NCBI RefSeq assembly: GCF_000327385.1 | Contig: NW_008708846.1 | Span: forward strand, 1,020,382 to 1,084,381 | Direction: 5' to 3' | Source of the DNA: Lottia gigantea | Taxonomy: Eukaryota; Mollusca; Gastropoda; Lottiidae | DNA: 64,000 nt | Part shown: piece by piece, positions 43,906 to 56,294 of the stretch | How positions within the stretch are numbered: position 1 is the first letter of the stretch | How the letters are laid out: the number at the start of each line of letters is the position of its first letter | Translations under genes and position numbers: made by a program | Notes under the pieces: model-generated | Seen by the model: the letters and a program-made list of their open reading frames with translations, nothing else | Told to the model about the DNA's origin: nothing | Databases searched by the model: none

Positions 43906-45317
43906 TTCAGATTTTCAATAGGGTTCATCCTTGAGTGATTACAAACACTCACACTAAGTTTCGTCAAAATCCATCAAGAATTGTGGCTTCTACTAAATAT
44001 TTTTCAATTCTTCTGATTTTCAATAAGGTTCATCTTTGGTTGATTACAAACAATCATACCAAGTTTTGTCAAAATAGCTTGCCAGGCAAGGTAATATACA
44101 CCCACTGGCATCTTTGATTTTGAATAAAAATATTCAACCTTCAGTCATTCACTTCTTTTGACCTCTTTGGGGCAATACTGAATAATATTGAGTATTGCCC
44201 ATCTTCCTGAAAAAGTGTTAAATTTTAAGCTCCTGAAAACTCTAGAAGGCAAATATTCAACCTTCAGCACGGTACTGAATAATAAAACCAAGTTTTGTCA
44301 GAATTTGGCAAGAATCACGCCTTTTAGTGTTTGAGAGCAAAAGTTTGAAAGCGTTTTCAAGAATGAGGTCAATAACTTCTGTGAAACATTATTCGATTTG
44401 TTTGATTTTCAATAGGGTTCATCCATGGGTGTTAATAAACAATTTCAACAAGTTTCGTCAAAGTCTGTCAAGAATTGTGCCTTCTAGAGTGTTTACGTGC
44501 TAAAAATTGAATGTGTTTTCAGGAACAAGGGCAATAACTCATAGTGAATATTTTTCGATTCTTCTGATTTTCAATAAGGTTTATCCTTGGGTGGTTATGA
44601 ACACTCACACAAAGTTTTTCAAAATCCTTCAAGAATTGTGGCTTCTAGAGGGTTTATGAGCTAAAAATTGAACATGTTTTTAAGAACAAGGCCAATAACT
44701 CATACTTAACATTTTTCGATTCTTCTGATTTTCAATAGGTTTATGAACACTCAAACCAATTTTTGTCAAAATCTGTCAGGAATTGTGTCTTGTAGAGTGT
44801 TTTCAAGAACAAGAGCAATAAACCGTATTAAATATTTTTCGATTTTCTTGATTTTCAATAGTGTTCATTCTTGGGAGATAAAAAACACTCAAACCAAGTT
44901 TCATCGAAATCCCTCAAGAATTGTGCCTAGAAATTGAACCAGATTTCAAGAACATGGGCAATAACTCATACTAAATATTTTTTTGATTTTTCTGATTTGC
45001 AATAGGGTTTATCCTTGGGTGATAACAAACACTCATGCCAAGTTTTGTCAAAATCTGTCAAGAATTGTGCCTTCTAGAGTGTTTATGAGCTAAAATTAAC
45101 AAGGGCAATAATTCATGCTAAATATTTTTCGATTTCGCTGATTTTCAATAGGGTTTATCCTTGGGTGATTGCGAACACACATACTAAGTTTCGTTAAAAT
45201 CCGTCAAGAATTGTGCCCTGTAGAGTGTTTACGAGCAATTGTGGACGGACGGACGGACGGACCGACGGACCGACGGACGTGGATGACGACAATATACGCC
45301 CCCCATTTCATGTGGGC
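43906..45317 (+). mobile_element. Pearl-like element, long copy, preceded by a partial one
   Basis: 43906-44075 is part of one array (GATTTTCAATAGGGTTCATC). A clear left end starts at 44077 (ATAGCTTGCCAGGCAAGG; CACTGGCATCTTTGATTTTG), followed by about six core units, a GGACGGACGGACGGACCGAC run at 45241-45285 and the right end ATACGCCCCCCATTTCATGT GGGCG. Plus orientation, antisense to annexin. Confidence 0.75.
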
Positions 45318-45814
45318 GAATAAAAATCACACAGCACTAACTAGTCTTGCCATCTTCAGCAAGTTGATCTTCTAAAATTGCATCATTTATGGTTACCATA
45401 ATGATACCACATGATCCGTCAACGCGTTTGTATTGGTTAGCTACTTTTTCTAGCTCAGCTGGCAGTTTAATCGCCCGAACACGGTGAATTTCTGGCCTCA
45501 AACAAGATAGATCTTTTCCTCACAGCCTCTCGATGCAAAAATCTCACTAAAAATTCAGCGAACAAAAGGGGAAACAGCTCAGCTCCCAATCTCTCGAGGC
45601 AGGCAGCTTAGTTAGTTCCTCTCGTCTGCGGCAGGCTTTAGCCATGTGCTACAAGGTATTTTGGGTTTTTCTATTATTTAAATCAACTAAAACTGGACCG
45701 GTAAAAAATTGTAAGGTGTGTCTTCTATTTTACTGCACATTAAATGATTGTATAAAAAGAAAGAAGCACATCCTTTGTATCTAATACTTAATATCTGTTG
45801 AGAAAGATAATTAC

Positions 45815-46004
45815 CTATAGTCCTCATTCCTTTAGCAACATCGCCAGACATTTCGTTGCTTATAGCCTTCTCGATATCTTTTTTAGAAATCTTGCTATAG
45901 GCATCAAATACAGCACGTAGTTGAGGGTAACTCTGAGAAGCTAAGACCATATTGAAGGTATTTTCATCAGTACCCCACCTCTTCTCACCAGCTTGATACA
46001 ATCT
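45815..46004 (-). CDS. Annexin exon: repeat 3
   Basis: 190 bp. Acceptor TACATTGTAG just above 46004, donor ATAG|GTAATTATC at 45814, ending in phase 1. Translation: RLYQAGEKRWGTDENTFNMV, then LASQSYPQLRAVFDAYSKIS, KKDIEKAISNEMSGDVAKGM and RTI. This is a full annexin repeat 3. The GEKRWGTDE loop has the charged variant typical of third repeats, and NEMSG supplies the downstream acidic position. The intron before it (46005-47497) is almost entirely one pearl-like element; the intron after it holds a BEL/Pao fossil. Confidence 0.93.
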
Positions 46005-46019
46005 CTACAATGTAAAATA

Positions 46020-47298
46020 TAGTTTGCCAGGCAAGATTATATATGCCCACTGGCAGCTTTGATAAAAATATTTAGCAGTACAGTAACAACTACCAGTATG
46101 AAATATTCAACCTTCAGACATACACTTCTTCTGAATTTTTTGAGGCAATACTGAATAATATTACCAAGTTTCATCAAAATCTGTAAAGAATTGGGCCTAC
46201 TATAGTGTTTACAGGCTAAAACTTCAACATTTTTAAGAACAAGGGCAATAACCGACACTAAATGTTTTTCTATTTTTCTTATTTCAATAAGGTTCATTCT
46301 TGTGTGATAACATACACTCACACCAAGTTTCCTGAAATTATACAAATTGAACGCATTTTCAAGAACAAGGCTAATAATTCACACTAATATTTTTTCGATT
46401 TTTCTGATTTTCAAAAGGGTTTATTCTTGAGTGATAACAAACAATCATGCCAAGTTTCGTCAAAATCCGTCAAGAATTGTGCCTTGTAGATTGTTTACGA
46501 GCTAAAAATTGAACATGTTTTCAAGAACAAGAGCAATAAACCATATTAAATATTTTTCGATTTTCTGGATTTTCATTAGAGTTCATTCTTGAGTGATTAC
46601 AAACACTCACACCAAGTTTCATAAAAATTCGTCAAGAATTGCACCTTCTAGAGTGTTTACGAGCGTTTTAAGAACAAGAACAATAACTCATACTAAATAT
46701 TTTGCGAGTTTTCTGATTTTCACCAAGTTTCGTCAAAATCCGTCAAGAATTGTGCCTTCTAGAGTGTTTACAAGATAAAAATTGAACGCGTTTTTAGAAC
46801 AAGGGCAATAACTCATACTAAATATTTTTCGATTTTTCTGATTTTCAATAGGGTTTATCCTTGGTTGATAACAAACACTCCTGTCAAGTTTTGCCAAAAT
46901 CCCCCAAGAATTGTGCCTTCTAGAGTGTTTACGAGCTAAAAATTGAACGCGTTTTAAACAACAAGGGCAATAACTCAATAGGGTTTATCCTTGGGTGATT
47001 AGGAACACTCATGCCAAGTTTCGTTAAAATCCATCAAGAATTGACCCTTCTAGAGTGTTTACGAGCTAAAAATTGAGCGCATTTTCAAGAACAAGGGCAA
47101 TAACTCATACTAAATATTTTTCGATTCTTCTGATTTTCAATAGGGTCCATCCTTGTGTGATCACGACCACACTCATACCAAGTTTTGTCAAAATCCGTCA
47201 AGAATTGTTTCTTGTAGAGTGTTTACGAGCAATTGTGGACGGACAGACGGACGGACATGGGTGACGGCAATATACCCCCATTTCATGTGGGCGTATAA
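46020..47298 (+). mobile_element. Pearl-like element filling an annexin intron
   Basis: Left end TTTGCCAGGCAAGATTATAT with CCCACTGGCAGCTTTG, about seven core units, GGACGGACAGACGGACGGAC at 47236-47258 and the right end CATTTCATGTGGGCGTATAA. It starts 15 bp inside the intron 5' of the repeat-3 exon and takes up most of that intron. 45318-45814 and 47299-47497 hold no further recognised feature. Confidence 0.75.
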
Positions 47299-47497
47299 AA
47301 GGGGAATCACTCATATCAAATATATTCTATAGAACTCATCCTTGGATGATTATGAACAAATTCAGTAAGTTGCATCGAAATTCACAAGAATTCCTAGCAA
47401 ATGAGACAAAGAAATTCTTCATTTGTCAGACTAAAATCCAGAGATCCATTATAGCTTGGATGCATTTTAACTCCCAAAAAACAATTAAACTTCTTAC

Positions 47498-47554
47498 CTG
47501 AGCATCAGACATAGCTTTATTTTCATCAACTTGTTGATTTTCAAGTCTTCCTCC
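47498..47554 (-). CDS. Annexin exon: linker between repeats 2 and 3
   Basis: A 57-bp exon, 19 codons, phase 0 at both ends. Acceptor CATTAG just above 47554, donor CAG|GTAAGAAG at 47497. Translation GGRLENQQVDENKAMSDAQ corresponds to the linker that joins the two annexin half-modules (compare GGRDEGNYLDDALVRQDAQ in annexin A4). It is too short to be found as an open frame, but splice borders, phase and position make it secure. Confidence 0.9.
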
Positions 47555-47565
47555 CTAATGAAAAA

Positions 47566-47975
47566 AAAAGAAAGCTTGCCAGGTAAGGTAACATATGCTC
47601 ACTATAATAGGCTTTGATTTTAGTTACAATCACCAGCGAAAAACATAAACTTCATGAACAATATTACTATTTATGACAAAATCGGGCAAGAAGTGTGACT
47701 TTTAGAGCATATACAGGCTAGAAATTAAAAACACGTTTTCAAGGATAAGGGCAATAACTCACATCAAATAATTTTTGATTTCGTAAAAAGGGTTATTCTT
47801 TAGTGACTTGTAACAAAACAAACTATTTAACCGAGTTTCGTCAAAACTTTTCAAGAACTATGCCTTCTGGAGTGTTTACGAACTCAAAATTTAATGTGTT
47901 TTCAACAACACGGGCAATAATACTTATAACATATTTTATTGATTTTTAATAGGGTTCATCAATGGTGATAATCGT
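47566..47975 (+). mobile_element. Pearl-like element, truncated
   Basis: Left end AGCTTGCCAGGTAAGGTAAC just upstream of the linker exon's acceptor, then about two degenerate core units. No microsatellite or right end. 47976-48520 has nothing recognised. Confidence 0.55.
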
Positions 47976-48520
47976 CGTACCCTAATTCTGGATTTTCTGT
48001 CAGTTTCGAGTCATTACCGAAAATCTTACTCAATTCTGTATTGTCCCATACAGGGATGTCTATTTAATTTTTTTGTCAGTCGGACATTTTTCAACGACCT
48101 GTGAAATTTGATCTCAATTTCAACTTGAGAGAAGGTCTACTATACCATGTTCTACAGCACCGGTATTGTCATGATGTTTGGCAAAAGAAAGGTAAACTGT
48201 GTCATTTAAAAAACAGTTTTACTCTATCTTTAATTATAATTACTCTGCCAGGCTATCAGAGAATGTTAAAAGTTTTGAAAAAATATTGGGTCACCTTGTC
48301 CTTTGAAACTGCTTTTCTCGGCAAATTGCCCAACATTTAAAATTATTATTTGAATTGATGATTTTCAAATGTAAGAACACCTAAATATTATGCAGAATAT
48401 TTCTGTCATATTTTCACTGAATGACACATCCTAAACAATGCCCAATCAATTCCCGACAGCCTATTTGTGATAATAATATTCAATACAGTAGCTTAGCTCC
48501 TCCCACCAAGATAATTGTGG

Positions 48521-50215
48521 GACAATGCTACAGCAAAGTCCCAGTTTGTTATCGAAATGTCAATTCTTTTTTTTTTTCGTTTCGTCCACACCTTCCTGGG
48601 CTTAGACTACAGTAGTTGCAGCACCCATTCAACATTCACGAACTTTAGATATAGGCGACGATGTGCATAAATATATTTTGGATCATTTTTGCAAAAGTGC
48701 CACAGTTCAATGTACGCAAGAATAGAAAATCGGCTCTAGAAGTCGTATTTTTCGGTCGATTTTCTTTGGGTTTGCATTTTTGGAATCTACTGTTAAAATC
48801 TGAAAGAATAGCACTTTCAAAATTTCAAAATTCGAAAATTTGTCGTAGACATTTTTTTTGCCAAATTTTGCATTTTTTTCAATTTTTTTGCTTTTTGTCT
48901 GATTAATCTGAAAAAAATTGAGCAAATACAGTTTCAAAAAGTAAACAAAATTGTACAGTCAAATTTTCAACTTCACTTCCGGATCAAACAGGAAATTGAT
49001 TTTCACTTCCGGTTGAATAACTTCCGGTGTCAAAAAAGTTTATGCTGATAGGTAGACAAAGTTATGACAAAAAAACGAAGAAAAAAAAATCCGGACCAGA
49101 GGTGAAACTTTGGCCGCCATTTTGATTTTTCTGAAATGATTCGATTTTTATTCAGACATAACGGCTTACCCGATTTAAATGATTTTGGTGTCAAATGAAA
49201 GAAGATAAAAAAAAACATGACATTAGGAAGCCGTTTTTCGATTCTCGATTTTGCTTTTTTGCAACTTCAGGTTGAATTTTTACAAAGTTTAAAGGGTCAT
49301 ATCTCGTGATCTTGACCTTTGATGACCTTGACCTTTATAAAGTCAAAGGTCATTGACCTTAGCTATTAGTTAATACTTTGACATTTGACATTGGACTGCT
49401 CTAGCATGTGACCTAATTAACCTAGAGGGTTAATTTTTTCAGATTCTTAATGTGCTTTTTATGCTCTTTCCATTGATATATAACAATCATTTTTTAAAGA
49501 AAAATTGAAATTTATGAATTTTTAAAAATGAGTTTTTTTTTTACAATATTTCTGTCTCTTTGAGCTTGGTGTGTATATATCTTATGACCTATTTGATGTA
49601 GAACATTGAAACTTGGAACACAACAAGACAATTTGAATATGAATTCACCTATGACAAAAAAGTTGAGGTGGGCGTGGCACATCCGGGTTAAATTACTCAT
49701 TAGTGACATTTTTGGCAAGGGACATAACTCGCAATGTATAGATTTGTTCAAAATGGAACTTTGCATACAATTACTTCATCTGTTGAGCCACGTTGTCTTA
49801 GAAGTTCCATTGTTTCAGCTTTATAGTTCAAAAAAAGGAACAGGTTTTGAAAATTCCAAAGGTCATTCACATTGGCTATCTATTTATACTTTTATATTTG
49901 CTGTCCTATCTCAACTTCCGGTTTTATAGCCGTATATATTTCAAAATTTTGATGACTTGTATCTCGTAACCTTGACTTTTGTTGACCGTCTCCTTTTCAA
50001 TGTCAAATGTCATTGACCTTGACTATCTTCTGATACTTTCAATTGTGAGGCCTGTCTACTTATGGTATAACAATCTTCCAAAGAATCAAAACTTCTCAAC
50101 TTTAGACTGTTCTTGCACGTGATGTAATTATCGTAGAAGGTTGATTTTTTCAGAGTCTTTTGCATTTTGCTACATTTGCAAAGTCCCACTCTGTGCCACG
50201 TGTGGCTCTAGTATT
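48521..50215 (-). mobile_element. AGGTCA-rich repeat element, second copy (inverted)
   Basis: Its end block (CAGTTTGTTATCGAAATGTC with AGCAAAGTCCC) is at 48530-48575, and its start (GCAAAGTCCCACTCTGTGCC, CACGTGTGGCTCTAG) at 50178-50215. Modules with TGACCTTGACCTTTATAAAG, ACTTCCGG and TTGAGGTGGGCGTGGCACAT are present. About 1 kb shorter than the copy at 41 kb because modules are missing. 50216-50930 has nothing recognised. Confidence 0.65.
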
Positions 50216-50934
50216 ATATTGAGTTCCATATAGAACTATACTTGATTGACAGCTGAATGTTTCAACTTCAAGGGAGGTAATTAAGAAGAAGAAATATATA
50301 AAATGAAAGTACAATATATAGGCCAAACACACTTAACAGAAGGTTATTGGATAGAAAATTCACATTTTTCTGAATTTAAGTTGGTTTTTTGCAGGAGATT
50401 AACTGTAAAAATTTAAAACTTTCTTGATTTTAGTCAGAAATTCAAAACATATTTCAATGTTTAATAGAATATAGGTCAGAATTATCTTGCTTAGATTAAG
50501 GGAGACAACCAATTTTCAATTTCTAAATGTAAATAAAGAAGTACAGTTAGTAGATAATTGAATTGATGATTAATTTAACACTTATAACAGGTAATTAAGG
50601 GATTATCAGATTATGGGGTTGGTAATCAAGTTATTGTAATAATTAATGGCTTTATACTTCATTAGACTAGAGTTGTCATTAAATTTTGCATTTGACCGAC
50701 ATTGAAAGCCATTTAATGGCTAACCTATACTTGATGTCCGATATAAGGATATTGACCGTTGGTCATTTTAGCAGCCCTGTCGGTCATGTCCAGCATGTAG
50801 AACCAAATCAACATCCCTGGTTCCATATTAATCAATTCTGTTTTGTTTACGTTACAAAGTCTCATAACGAGTGATTTGATTTCATAAGCTGAGACTGGCC
50901 CAAGCGAAAAATTTTAAATTTCAATGGTAATGTT

Positions 50935-51672
50935 TCCAAAATATATTGAACCTTTAGCGCAGTACTAAATAATAAACCAAGTTTTGTCAAAATCAACATG
51001 CCTTTTAGTGTTTAAGAGCTAAAATACGAAACCGTCAATAACTCCTATGAAACATTTTTAAATTTTTTTGATTTTTGATAGGGTACATCCTCGGGTGTTT
51101 ACACAAACACCAAAGTTTCGTCAAAATCCATCAAGAATTGTGCATTCCAGAGAGTTTATGAGCAAAATATTGAACGCATTCTCAAAAACAGGGGCAGTAA
51201 CTCCTACTAAATATTTTTTGATTTTCCTGATTTTCAAATAGGGTTCACACTTGAGTGATAACGAACACTTACAACAAGTTTCGTCAAAATCTGTCAAGAA
51301 TTGTCCTTTCTGGAGTGTTTACGAGCTAAAATTTTGAAGGAGTTTTCAAGAACAAGGGCAATAACTCATACTCAATATTTTTCGATTTTTCTGATTTTCA
51401 ATAGGGTTTATCCTTTAGTGATAACAAACACTCATGCCAATTTTCGTCAATATCCATCAAGAATTGTGCCTTCAAGAGTGGTTACGGGCAAAAAAATAAC
51501 CCATACTAGGTTCAATAGGGTTCATCCTTGGGTGATTACGATCACTCACACCAAGTTTCGTCTAAATCCATCAAAAATTGTGTCTTGTAGAGTGTTTACG
51601 AGCAATTGTGGACGGAGTGACGGACATGGGTGTCGGCAATATACACCCTCCATTTCATGTGGGCGTATAAAA
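50935..51672 (+). mobile_element. Pearl-like element, left end missing
   Basis: About four core units, a short GTGGACGGAGTGACGGACAT run at 51606-51625 and the right end CATTTCATGTGGGCGTATAA. Left end not seen. Confidence 0.65.
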
Positions 51673-51786
51673 AGTTCTTTTAATACAATTTTGTATTTTT
51701 TCGAAACATTCACAATGAGAACAGGGGCTGAATCAATGAATTTAACCTTATTTACACATAGGGAAGATAAATGATAAATGAAGAAA

Positions 51787-53218
51787 GAATAACTTGCCAG
51801 GCAAGGTAATATATACCCACTGGCAGCCTTGATTTTGAGTAAAGATAGCTTGCCAGGCAAGGTAATATACGCCCAGTAGCAGCTTTGATTTTGAACATAA
51901 ATATTTAGCAGTACAGTAACAATCACCAGTATGAAATATTCAACCTTCAATCATACACTTCTTTTGACCTCTTTAGCACAACACTGAATAATATTGAGTA
52001 TGAGTTATTGCCCTAGTTCTTGAAAACGTGTTCAATCTTTAGCTTGTGAGAACTCTAGAAGGCAAATATTCAATCTTCAGGACTGAATAATAAAACCAAG
52101 TTTTGTCAAAATCCAGAAAGAATCATGCCTTTTAGTGTTTAAGAGCTAAATTTGAAAGCGGTTTCAAGAACAAGGGAAATAATTTATACTAAATTTTTTT
52201 CAATTCTTCTGATTTTCAATAGGGTTCATCCTTGGGTGATTACGAACATTCACACTAAATTTCATCAAAGTGATTACGTGCTAAAAATTGAACGCGTTTT
52301 CAATAGCAAGGGCAATAATTCATACTAAATATTTTTCGATTTTTTCTGATTTTCAATACGGTTTATCCTATACTCATGCCAAGTTTCGTCACAATCCGTC
52401 AAGAATTGTCCCTTCTAGAGTGTTTACAAGCTAAAAATTTTAACACGTTTTCAAGAACAAGAGCAATAACTCATACTTAATATTTTTCAATTTTTCCGAT
52501 TTTCGATAGGGTTTATCCTTGGGTGATTACAAACACTCACACCAAGTTTCCTCAAAATCCATCAAGAATTGAGCTTGTAGAGTGTTTACAAGCTAAAATT
52601 GAACGTGTTTTCAAGAACAAGGGCAATAACTCATACTAAATATTTTTAAATTTTTCTGATTTTCGATAGGGTTTATCCTTGGGCGATAACGAACACTCAT
52701 ACCAAGTTTCATCAAAATCCGTCTTGAATTGCACCTTCTAGAGTGTTTACGAGCGTTTCAAGAACAAGGGCAATAACTCATAGTAAATATTTTTCGATTC
52801 GTCTGATTATCAATAGGGTTCATCCTTGGGTGATTGCAAACAACCATACCAAGTTTCATCGAAATCAGTCAAGAATTGTGCCTTGTAGAGTGTTTACGAG
52901 CAATTGTGGACGGACGGACCGACGGAATGAGGTGACGGCAATATACGCCCCCCATTTCATGTGGGCGTATAAAAAAATAAAGCAGTAAACAAAAGAGGCT
53001 GCATTTTTATCCTATCTTGATGAAACTTGGTATGCATGTATATATAGATCTCGATCAAGTTCGAATTTGATAATAATCTAATTAATTGACACAATTTCAA
53101 ATTCAAATTCAATAATTCTGCTTGCATCCGTAAAATGTTCGGACTGACGTACTGACGGACTGACAGACGGACATGGGTGACGGCAATATACGCCCCCTAT
53201 TTCATGTGGGCATATAAA
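51787..53218 (+). mobile_element. Pearl-like elements in series
   Basis: A left-end scrap at 51787-51840 (ACTTGCCAGGCAAGG) is followed by a full copy 51845-52974: left end GATAGCTTGCCAGGCAAGG, about six core units, GGACGGACGGACCGACGG and right end TTTCATGTGGGCGTATAAAA. A third short copy follows (53000-53218) with only TGACGGACTGACAGACGGAC and the right end. All are in plus orientation and stop 17 bp short of the annexin repeat-2 exon. Confidence 0.7.
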
Positions 53219-53234
53219 AATGTCATATACTTAC

Positions 53235-53314
53235 AGTAGTCATGGATACCAGCAATTTTTTAAAGTGACCAGAGGTTTCACTTATGATTTCTTCTTCCAA
53301 TTTCCGTTTATACA
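53235..53314 (-). CDS. Annexin exon: end of repeat 2
   Basis: 80 bp. Acceptor TTTCAG just above 53314, donor ACT|GTAAGTATATG at 53234. The first two bases complete a split codon, then 26 codons follow: YKRKLEEEIISETSGHFKKL, LVSMTT. This is the end of annexin repeat 2; the E of SETSGHF is the acidic cap of the repeat-2 calcium site. The next exon is in phase 0, as required. The earlier part of repeat 2 must be further upstream and was not found within the window. Confidence 0.9.
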
Positions 53315-54129
53315 CTGAAATGTAGTAAACTCAAATGAAATACGACCATATACATAGCTTACCCATTATTGCTTTAGGGGAGAGACTGGTAAAAAATATA
53401 TATTTTTCTTATTGAAATAACCTGGCAGACATGATGCTTCTTGCATAGATAATTGTTTTCGTGTATCAGTTTTTATGGCCCCCATTGCCATGGTCTAAGA
53501 ACTTGGCTAGAATTTTCAAGCCACAATGCTACTGAACTGGATAGGACATACAAATTCTTTATTTTGCCCACCAATGAAGAGTTTTATGAAATGACATTTC
53601 CCAATTTCCTTTAAATGGAAAATGGCAAAAAAATAACTACTGTTGAAGTGGGAAAATTTATTTGTTCGGGCCTGGCAAGTTGAAATGACTGTAATATTTT
53701 ACACTTGTACATTTATCAAAAAACAAAAACGTCACAAAAGCCAGCAGCAAATCTGAAAATGCTATAGCTCTTCTGGTTTGACCAACTATCTTACCTCAAG
53801 CTAGCTTAGAAAGTGAATGTACAAATTAAATATTATTGAAAAATTATGTTCTTTATGGATTTATGTGTTTTAATTTGTTCCTTCATTTTATCCGTTTCCA
53901 GTACGTTCTTTCATCATTAATTCAACCTGCCATTTGGTATGGTGATAGTGAAACAGGCTTCGTTTGCGGTTGGAATCAATTGTTTTCAGTGACTTCGTCT
54001 GACGCAAAAATCATCTCTTTTCGTCTATTTTCAGTGGCGGTATTTGGACCTTCGCTTCTTAAACGGTTGGCTAGATTTGTGGATGTCTTTCACCATGCTA
54101 ATTGCAGTTTTTTCTAATATACAGCTCTT
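53315..54129. other. Annexin intron or upstream sequence
   Basis: A 93-codon plus-strand frame (53836-54117) has no recognised domain and no splice logic. Earlier annexin exons were looked for on the minus strand and not found. Confidence 0.4.
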
Positions 54130-56262
54130 TTGACTTAGCCATCTTTATAATACAGCAAATTTTAAAATAAAATCCATTCCGAAGTGACACTTTGGTCGCC
54201 ATTTTGATCTTCCTGAAAAGCGTCAAAATCTATTCAGAGATAACGGTTTATCTGATTTAGATGATTTTGGTGTCAAATGAAAGAACATAAAAAAACAAGA
54301 AGCCTCTAAAAGCCCGATTTTTGATTTTCGCTTTTGCTTTTTAGCAATTTCCAGTTGAAAATTGTGAAACTTTGAAGGTTTCATATTCCGTGACCTAGAC
54401 CTTTGATGACCTTGACCTTTAATGGGTCAAAGGTCATTGTCCTTGGCTATCAGTTGATACTTTCACATTTGACCTCCGACTTGCACTTCCGGTTTTATAT
54501 GACCTGATTAACATAGAGGGTTAATTTTTTTCGGATTCTTAACGTGCTTTTCATGCTCTCACAATCGTTTTGTGAAAAATTGAAATTCGTTATTTTTTTT
54601 CAAATTTTCGTGTTTTTTTAATATATGTTTCTCTTTGAGCTTGGTGTATGTATATCTTATGACATATTTGATGTAGAACCTAGAAATTTAGAACACATCT
54701 AGACATTTTTAATATGAATTCACCAGTGACAAAAAAGTTGAGGGCATGGCACATCCGGTTGAATTACTAATTGTTTACATATTGGGGCAGGGGCATAACG
54801 CGCATAGGATACATTTGTTCAAAAAGGGACTTTGCACTAAATTACCTCGTCCTTTTGGCCAGTTTGTGTAAACAGCTCAGTTGTTACAGCTTTACAGTGC
54901 CGAAAAAGGAACCGGTTTTAAAATTTCCTATTTTCAATTTTGACCTTTGTTGACCTGTATGATGTAGAAGCTTGAAATTTAGAAAACAAGATTACATCTA
55001 GAATATAAGTTAACATAATGCCAAAAAAGTGAGGTGGGCGTGGCACATTCGGGTTAAATTACTCATTATTGACATTTTTCGCCAGGGGCGTAACTTGCAA
55101 AGAATACATTTGCTCAAAATGAAACTTTGAATACAATTACCTCATTCTTTGAGCCACTTTATCTTAGAAGTTCAGTTGTTTCAGCTTCATAATTCTAAAA
55201 ATGGAAGAGGTTTTGGAAACTCAATATTTTCAATTTTTGACCTTGACCTTTTATGACCTGGACCTTTATTGGGTCAAAGGTCATTGACCTTGGCTATCAG
55301 TTGATGCTTTCATATTTGACATCTGATGTCTACTTCCGGTTTTATAGCTGTCCAAAAACAGCCAAATTCGCAAATTTGGACTGCCCTAGCTCTAGCTCGT
55401 GACCTAGTTAACTATGAGGGTTAATTTTTGTGGATTCTGAATGTGCTCATCGTGCTCTTTCCAGTGATATATAACGCAAAATTGAAATTTCTGAATTTTT
55501 GAAATTTCGGTGTTTTTTTACAATACGTTCGCTTCTTTGAGCTGGGTGTACGTATATGACCTATTTGCTGTAAAAGCTTGGAATTCGGAAAACAAGTAGA
55601 CATTTTAAATATGAACTAACTTATGACAAAAAAGTGGAGGTGGGCGTGGCACATTAGGGTTAAATTACTTATTATTTACATTTTTATCAGGGGTATAACT
55701 TGTATAGAATACATTTGTTCAAAACAGGAACTTGCACACAATAACCTCGCCCCTTTGGCCAGTTTGTGTGAAAAGATCAGTTGTTTCCTAGGTCAAAAAA
55801 AGCAATAGGGTTTAAATTTTACATATTTTCAACTATTGACCTTTACCTTTGATGACCATGACGTTTGTAGCATCGAAGGTCATTGACCTTGGCCAAAGAT
55901 TAATACCTTCATATTTGATGTTCATCGTCAACTTCCGATTTTATAATGTTTGTATTTTCAAAATATTGATATTGATTATTGATATTTTTAAATATTGATG
56001 ACTTATATCTAGTGAACTTAAATGACCTTCCCCTTAACATGGTCAAAGGTCATTGACCTTGGAAATCTAATCATACTTTTATATTTTATGTCTGACTTCT
56101 ACTTCCGCTTTCACAACCTTCCAAAAAAGAGAAATTTTCAAAAATTTTGACTGCTTTAGCACGTGACCTAAATGGCTAAGAACGTTGATTTTTTCAGATT
56201 CTCTAGCAAATTGGCACATGAGCAAAGTCCCACTCAGTACCACGAGTGGTTCTAGTTTTTTA
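54130..56262 (-). mobile_element. AGGTCA-rich repeat element, third copy (inverted)
   Basis: Start at 56262 in reverse (CTAGAACCACTCGTGGTACT; GAGTGGGACTTTGCTC), nearly identical to the start of the 41-kb copy. Four modules follow downwards with TCAAAGGTCATTGACCTTGG at 55275 and 56043. The far end with the GACATTTCGATAAC block is missing, so the copy is truncated near 54130. Confidence 0.65.
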
Positions 56263-56294
56263 TTCAATTGTTTGAACACATGTTGCCATTTTAG

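Larger units (their letters stand above)
34980..53314 (-). other. Annexin gene, partial (four exons visible)
   Basis: A minus-strand host gene, read from 53314 down to 34980. Four exons with GT/AG borders and matching phases encode, in order, the end of annexin repeat 2, the inter-repeat linker, repeat 3 and most of repeat 4. Introns are about 5.7, 1.5 and 10.7 kb and consist largely of transposable elements. Exons for repeat 1, the start of repeat 2 and the last residues of repeat 4 were not found; the first should lie above 53.3 kb and the last below 34.98 kb. The paralogue identity is not assigned. Confidence 0.9.

Noticed and set aside
45241-45285. CRISPR-like or regulatory repeat (GGAC runs)
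   Set aside because: It is the ACGG-type microsatellite expected in pearl-like elements; similar runs occur in every complete copy.
43935-47264. Many 60-80-codon frames such as those at 43935, 44743, 46593 and 47073
   Set aside because: All are translations of pearl-like core units and read alike in each copy.
53836-54117. 93-codon plus-strand frame between annexin and the AGGTCA-rich repeat
   Set aside because: No domain, no splice sites that fit, and no neighbouring coding sequence.
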